Part shown: positions 59,874 to 64,000 of the stretch, one piece after another
Position numbering within the stretch: the stretch's first letter is position 1
Layout of the letters: each line of letters opens with the position of its first letter
Assembly: GCF_042676245.1 (NCBI RefSeq)
Contig: NZ_JBHTKA010000001.1
Coordinates: 1,178,001 to 1,242,000, forward strand
Reading direction: 5' to 3'
Source: Ohtaekwangia kribbensis
Lineage (GTDB): Bacteria > Bacteroidota > Bacteroidia > Cytophagales > Cyclobacteriaceae
Length of the DNA stretch: 64,000 nt
Made by a program: the position numbers and the translations under genes
The notes under the pieces: generated by a model
The model's database searches: none
Seen by the model: the letters and a program-made list of their open reading frames with translations, nothing else
What the model was told of the DNA's origin: nothing

Positions 59874-62789
59874 TCACGCGCTCTGTTGCCAGAGTGTAAA
59901 TTTTGCCACCTTAAGACGCAGCTCTTCCGGATCAAACGGTTTACTGATAAAGTCATTCATTCCGGTTTCTATTACTTTATCACGCATACCACTCATGGCT
60001 GCGGCTGTCAATGCAATGATAGGTACTTCTTTAAAATACGGATCTTCCATGGCACGTATCTTTCGCGAAGCTTCATAGCCATCCATACCCGGCATCTGCA
60101 GATCCATAAATATCATGTTATAGGATTTGCGTTTGATCATGGTGAGCGCTTCAAATCCATCATTCGCTATATCAACCGCTACACCCCATTGCTGTAAAAA
60201 GTTAAGTGCTACAATCTGATTGATGCGATTATCTTCTACCAGCAACACGCTGATCGTTTCATCATTAACAAGTTTACCGGGCACGGAATTAGTTTCGGCA
60301 ACAGGCTCATCTTTACCTTTGTCCATCGTTAATACAAACGAGAAGGTAGAACCATAGCCGGGCACGCTTTCCAGATCAATCTTGCTGCCCATGAGATGAA
60401 GTAAACCTTTGGTAATGGTAAGTCCTAAACCGGTACCGCCAAACCTCCTGGTAATATCATTATCAGCTTGGGTAAAATGTTCAAAGATTGTCTCAAGCTT
60501 ATCGGCTTCTATACCGATACCGGTATCTTTTACAGCGAACTGTACTTTATATTTACCTTTCTCTTCGCCCAGTAATTTTACAGACAGCTCAACATAACCG
60601 CGCTCGGTAAATTTAATAGCGTTGCTCAGCAGGTTGGTAACAATCTGTGAAATACGAACCGTATCGCCTTTTAAAAATTCAGGCAACTTCGCATCATACT
60701 TCATATAGAGCGATATATTTTTCTCCTGCGCGCGCTGCTCCAGCATTTGTCTTGTATCCGAAAGCAGTTTCTTCAGGTTTATATCGATAGACTCGAGAAC
60801 CAGTTTACCAGCTTCAATCTTGCTAAAGTCAAGTATATCGTTGATAATCGTTAACAGGTTATGCCCTGAAAACTTCAACAAGTTGAGACGCTCGCGTTGA
60901 TCTTCGCGCGGATCATTCTGCAAAAGTAAATTGGTGAGCCCGACTATAGCGTTCATTGGTGTGCGTATCTCGTGGCTCATCATCGACAGGAATAAACTTT
61001 TCGCGCGCGTTGCTTCCTCGGCCTTCTCCTTGGCAACCTTCAGCGAAGCTTCAAACTCTTTTCGTTTTGATATATCACGTGATGAACTCTGAAACCCGGT
61101 CATGTTTCCATTATCATCATAGAACGGATGCGCATGAGATTCCAGCCATACATAGGTACCATCTTTCCTGCGCATGCGATATTCAAGTGTCGCGGAGTTT
61201 CCGGTAAACACAACAGACTTCAATATCTTCTTTACCTGTGCTTCATCTTCGGGGTGTATATTATCATAGGGAGAACTTCCCACCAACTCTTCCGAAGTAT
61301 ATCCCAGTATATCGTTTACTGAAGGTGATATAAACGTACGTGTTGCAGACGCATCAATCTTGTAAAGCGCAATCATGTCGCGCGTATTGCTGGAGAGCAG
61401 GCGGTATAGCTCTTCACTGTCACGCAGCTTCTGAAACATTTGCTTGCGCTCGGTTATATCGTGTGTAGTGCCAATATAGCCCGTCAGTACTCCGTTGTCG
61501 TCCAGCACCGGTACACCTTCGCTGATCACCCAGCGTATACCCTGTGTATCATTTACAAAACGGAGCTCGATTTTGAAGCCGTGTTTTTCTTCAACCGACT
61601 GTTGCAACGTAGTGGTTACACGCAAAAGATCTTCCGGGTATACAGCTTTTATCCAGCCTTCCCGGAGCATATCTTCTTCCGGCATGCCTGTAATTTCACT
61701 GACACGTTTATTCACATACGTGCATACACCCGTTGCATCAGTCTGAAAAATTCCGACCGGTGCATTTTCAGCCAGCGTACGAAAACGATTTTCACTCTCC
61801 ATACGCTTCAGCTCTGTATTCTTCAATGTTGTTATATCGCGTGATATAACACTTACTTTTATAACTTTATAGTCATCGGTAAACTGCATGTTTACATTCT
61901 GACCGATCCAGATTCCTTCTCCGCTTTTTGTAAGCATAGTAAATTCCAGGTAAGTATTACGCTTACCGGACCTACGCTGCTCTTTATAAAAGTTGACGAT
62001 GCGATCACGATGGTCCGGAGATACCAGTTCCCAATACCGCATGGCAAACAACTCTTCTCTTGTATACCCGGATACGCGTTCCATTACCGGGTTTACAAAT
62101 GAAAAATATCCTTCTGTGTTAAGTTCATATATAAGGTCGGTGGCATTCTCCACCATCTCGCGATATTGACGTTCGCGAATTTCGAGCTGGTCCTGAAGCG
62201 ACTTGATATGCTCCAGGTTACCGCGACTCTCGCGGTTCAATATAGCCAGCTTCATGTTGGATTCTTCCAGCGTGCGAGCGCGCTCATCCATCTGGCGCGC
62301 CATGTATTTCAACTCAATTTGTTTAATGACGTTGCGTGCGAGTGTACGCAAACTGAGACATTGAAAGTCGGTAAGATTTCCGGGCTTGCGGCCCATCACG
62401 CACAACGTACCTAGCGTGTAGCCATCCGTTGTAATCAGTGGCATCCCGGCATAGAACCGGATTCCCATAGAGCCTGTAACCAGCGGGCTCGCAGCGAATC
62501 GTTCATCAGCCAGCGCATCCGGCACAATCATCAATTCATTTTGTAATATAGCATGCGCGCAAAAAGCGTGTTCGCGCGGAGTTTCTGATATAGCTACGCC
62601 AACTTTTGCTTTGAACCATTGCCTGCGTTCATCGACTAAACTGATAAGTGCTATAGGAACATCACAGATGGTAGCGATCAATTGGACTATATCATCCAGA
62701 TCTTTCTCATCACTCGTATCCAGTATCTCAAGTTTGCGAAGTGTCTCCAACCGACTGTCTTCAAAAGCTGTAGGCAGAAAGCAGTTCAT
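59874..62789 (-). CDS. Hybrid sensor kinase: GAF-PAS-PAS-PAS-HisKA-HATPase-receiver
   Basis: This 971-residue soluble hybrid kinase has an N-terminal GAF domain (~25-165; LISLVDERRQWFKAKVGVAI, TPREHAFCAHAI). Three PAS domains with PAC motifs follow (~215-325, 340-455, 460-580; e.g. ATDLIYELNTEGYFSFVNP, MIALYKIDASATRTFISPSV). HisKA has H606 in FLSMMSHEIRTPMNAIVGL. The ATPase domain shows VTNLLSNAIKFTERG and RRFGGTGLGLTITKGLLHLMG. The C-terminal receiver (~845-965) has D896 in MIFMDLQMPGMDGYEA. The Hpt gene just upstream on the same strand is the expected phosphorelay partner (27 bp apart). It is convergent with the 55671-59854 operon. Confidence 0.95.
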   Translation of the reverse strand: MNCFLPTAFEDSRLETLRKLEILDTSDEKDLDDIVQLIATICDVPIALISLVDERRQWFKAKVGVAISETPREHAFCAHAILQNELMIVPDALADERFAASPLVTGSMGIRFYAGMPLITTDGYTLGTLCVMGRKPGNLTDFQCLSLRTLARNVIKQIELKYMARQMDERARTLEESNMKLAILNRESRGNLEHIKSLQDQLEIRERQYREMVENATDLIYELNTEGYFSFVNPVMERVSGYTREELFAMRYWELVSPDHRDRIVNFYKEQRRSGKRNTYLEFTMLTKSGEGIWIGQNVNMQFTDDYKVIKVSVISRDITTLKNTELKRMESENRFRTLAENAPVGIFQTDATGVCTYVNKRVSEITGMPEEDMLREGWIKAVYPEDLLRVTTTLQQSVEEKHGFKIELRFVNDTQGIRWVISEGVPVLDDNGVLTGYIGTTHDITERKQMFQKLRDSEELYRLLSSNTRDMIALYKIDASATRTFISPSVNDILGYTSEELVGSSPYDNIHPEDEAQVKKILKSVVFTGNSATLEYRMRRKDGTYVWLESHAHPFYDDNGNMTGFQSSSRDISKRKEFEASLKVAKEKAEEATRAKSLFLSMMSHEIRTPMNAIVGLTNLLLQNDPREDQRERLNLLKFSGHNLLTIINDILDFSKIEAGKLVLESIDINLKKLLSDTRQMLEQRAQEKNISLYMKYDAKLPEFLKGDTVRISQIVTNLLSNAIKFTERGYVELSVKLLGEEKGKYKVQFAVKDTGIGIEADKLETIFEHFTQADNDITRRFGGTGLGLTITKGLLHLMGSKIDLESVPGYGSTFSFVLTMDKGKDEPVAETNSVPGKLVNDETISVLLVEDNRINQIVALNFLQQWGVAVDIANDGFEALTMIKRKSYNMIFMDLQMPGMDGYEASRKIRAMEDPYFKEVPIIALTAAAMSGMRDKVIETGMNDFISKPFDPEELRLKVAKFTLWQQSA

Positions 62790-62816
62790 GGGGGATTGTT
62801 ATAGAGAGGGGCTTGA

Positions 62817-63263
62817 TTACGTCAGTTTTTTAAGAATGGTCTCGGCTTCTTCCATCAATACTTCGTGCGAAGTAATGAGCGCAGCGATCCGGCTTTTATA
62901 GTCAGGATCACTTACATGGTTTGCATTTTCTTCCAGATGTATAATCTCAGAGTATAGCGAGTCTGAACACAACAAAGATGTTGACGATTTCAGTTTATGG
63001 AGTATACGCGCCACATCAGCAACGTTCTCGGCCATAGCAATGGTGCGAAGTTCTTCCAGCAGCGCAGGTGTAAATTCCAGGAACGCTTCGATCAGTTCCG
63101 CCTGTATCTTGTCATAACCACCAGTGAGCTTATCAAACTTGTCGTGATCGAAATAACGGCCCACAGCCTTCGGTTTATTCATAACATCCCGGCCATGAAC
63201 AGATAACTCTACGAATGTCTGCTTATTGTAGAATGCTGGGTTAATGGATCTGTTCGCGCTCAT
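62817..63263 (-). CDS. Histidine phosphotransfer (Hpt) domain protein
   Basis: This 148-residue protein has a helical bundle and the Hpt motif ARILHKLKSSTSLLCSD, with phosphorylatable H89. The preceding helix LIEAFLEFTPALLEELRTIA and the following EEAETILKKL complete the four-helix layout. The N-terminal ~45 residues are a variable extension. It should shuttle phosphate from the hybrid kinase receiver (D896) encoded immediately downstream to another receiver, possibly the stand-alone one at 57499. A terminator-like hairpin separates it from the kinase upstream. Confidence 0.88.
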   Translation of the reverse strand: MSANRSINPAFYNKQTFVELSVHGRDVMNKPKAVGRYFDHDKFDKLTGGYDKIQAELIEAFLEFTPALLEELRTIAMAENVADVARILHKLKSSTSLLCSDSLYSEIIHLEENANHVSDPDYKSRIAALITSHEVLMEEAETILKKLT

Positions 63264-63329
63264 AATTTTAAAATTTAGTTGTTACTGCGTGGTTATTCGT
63301 CATACAAAAGTGGAATGAAAAAACATCTA

Positions 63330-63354
63330 AAAAATCAGTGACAAGCTGATTTTT
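63330..63354. terminator. Bidirectional terminator hairpin between kinase and Hpt genes
   Basis: AAAAATCAG (63330-63338) and CTGATTTTT (63346-63354) form a perfect 9-bp stem with a 7-nt loop and T-runs on both strands. It should end the transcript of the right-edge kinase before the Hpt gene. Confidence 0.7.
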
Positions 63355-63423
63355 ACAGAGATCAAGAGCTCCTCCATATCCTAAGGATTTTCCCTAGAAA
63401 ATACGTAGAACACTTAGATGGCA

Positions 63424-64000
63424 TTACGATTTGAGGTTGGGAATCCACACGAAGAAGCTTGAACCACATCCTTCCTCTGACGTAACGGTAATGCTGCCGC
63501 CCATTTTTCGCAGCACTTCATTTACTACATACAGTCCTATGCCTGCACCTTGCGACTGTTGCGCTCCGCGGAAGAAAAGTTGAAATATATTCTTCTGAAT
63601 GTCAGACGACATACCGATACCATTGTCCAATACCTTAATATGACATCCGTTTTCGTTAACGCGCACAAATATATCGATGTGCTTGTCGGCCTTCTCGGAA
63701 TCATTAAACACCAGCGCATTCGAGATGAGCTGTATCAGGATAAGATTGAGACGCTCCACATCCGTGAACAACGGAACTGTTTGCGTTATACTTTTCGAAA
63801 AACGGATGTTCTTACTTTCAGCCTCTCTGCTATAGCGTTCGAGTATAAGATCAATCGTTTTGGACATCGACACCGATTCAATAACAAGATCTCTTCGTGA
63901 GTTCACCAGGAACTGCTCAAGGTCATTCAGAATGGTTTCCATTTTATTAACCGTCTTCTGGATAAGCTCAAGATGTTTGTAAGGATCTTCTGTTGCTTCC
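63424..64000 (-). CDS. Sensor histidine kinase, C-terminal part (partial)
   Basis: The frame is open to the right edge (…HLELIQKTVNKMETILNDLE), so the gene continues beyond the window; an internal Met at 63942 is not the real start. The visible part is the second helix of the phosphoacceptor hairpin and a complete HATPase domain: N box LILIQLISNALVFND, G1 IKVLDNGIGMSSD, F box FFRGAQQ, G2 SQGAGIGLYVVNEVLRKMGG and the final SSFFVWIPN. Sensor domains lie outside the window. The family style matches the other soluble kinases of this cluster. Confidence 0.92.
   Translation of the reverse strand, partial: EATEDPYKHLELIQKTVNKMETILNDLEQFLVNSRRDLVIESVSMSKTIDLILERYSREAESKNIRFSKSITQTVPLFTDVERLNLILIQLISNALVFNDSEKADKHIDIFVRVNENGCHIKVLDNGIGMSSDIQKNIFQLFFRGAQQSQGAGIGLYVVNEVLRKMGGSITVTSEEGCGSSFFVWIPNLKS

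Noticed and set aside
1..64000. tRNA, rRNA, CRISPR arrays, insertion sequences or prophage
   Set aside because: I looked for cloverleaf-like segments, regularly spaced short repeats, transposase or integrase motifs and phage structural genes and saw none.

Overview
The window looks like the chromosome of a free-living Bacteroidota bacterium, most likely a Cytophagales-type organism. This is inferred from the gene families: SusC/SusD outer-membrane pairs, TPR proteins ending in a transmembrane segment and an HTH, Y_Y_Y/propeller sensors, many lipoproteins with a Cys lipobox, and an RHS gene outside any visible type VI locus. GC content looks moderate. ATA codons and the word TATA are strikingly common even inside genes. 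I saw no rRNA, tRNA, CRISPR array, transposase or prophage.

Region by region. (1) 1-3354: the 5' part of a SusC receptor, running off the left edge, is divergent from a LacI-family regulator, with a large imperfect palindrome between them. A small unknown gene and a nitrilase-family amidohydrolase follow. (2) 3396-8123: an accessory island holds a 5'-truncated RHS gene whose C-terminal domain carries a metzincin-type zinc site. A lipoprotein gene (candidate immunity) follows 6 bp later. Frameshifted debris, a second lipoprotein, a small membrane protein and an unknown ORF lie upstream. (3) 8234-12983: an AraC regulator divergent from a methyltransferase, a MerC-like membrane protein, and a TPR histidine kinase. 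(4) 13217-29158: a trehalose/alpha-glucan block. A TreS-maltokinase fusion lies on the plus strand. A five-gene minus-strand operon, with every junction overlapping, encodes a GT4 glycosyltransferase, a GH57 enzyme, GlgX, TreZ and a TreY-MalQ fusion. A secreted acetolactate decarboxylase and a DUF4142 lipoprotein lie between the two parts. (5) 29519-34316: housekeeping and stress genes: SurE, a lipid kinase, a SpoIIAA-like protein, a quinone oxidoreductase, OsmC and a secreted alpha/beta hydrolase. (6) 34577-39038: two tandem TPR-HTH regulators and a GAF histidine kinase. (7) 39094-55230: a 16-kb unidirectional minus-strand run. It starts with a propeller/Y_Y_Y membrane protein, continues with GAF/HAMP/coiled-coil membrane sensors lacking recognisable output domains, two small SpoIIAA/STAS-like proteins, a membrane protein with a histidine-kinase phosphoacceptor-like helix but no ATPase, and a YfiR (DUF4154) protein, and ends with SusC, SusD and a surface glycan-binding lipoprotein. 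(8) 55671-64000: a phosphorelay cluster of a three-PAS kinase, a stand-alone receiver, a double-receiver PAS kinase, a GAF-PAS hybrid kinase with receiver, an Hpt protein, and the C-terminal part of another kinase.

How it fits together: the central block can interconvert alpha-glucan and trehalose in both directions. GlgX, MalQ and GH57 trim glucan, TreY/TreZ release trehalose, and TreS-Mak turns trehalose into maltose and maltose 1-phosphate. The GlgE step that would use maltose 1-phosphate is not in the window. The right half is dominated by signal transduction. The most unusual part is the sensor run at 45-55 kb, whose members look like inputs and adaptors without an obvious output and which reads directly into a nutrient-uptake SusCD locus.
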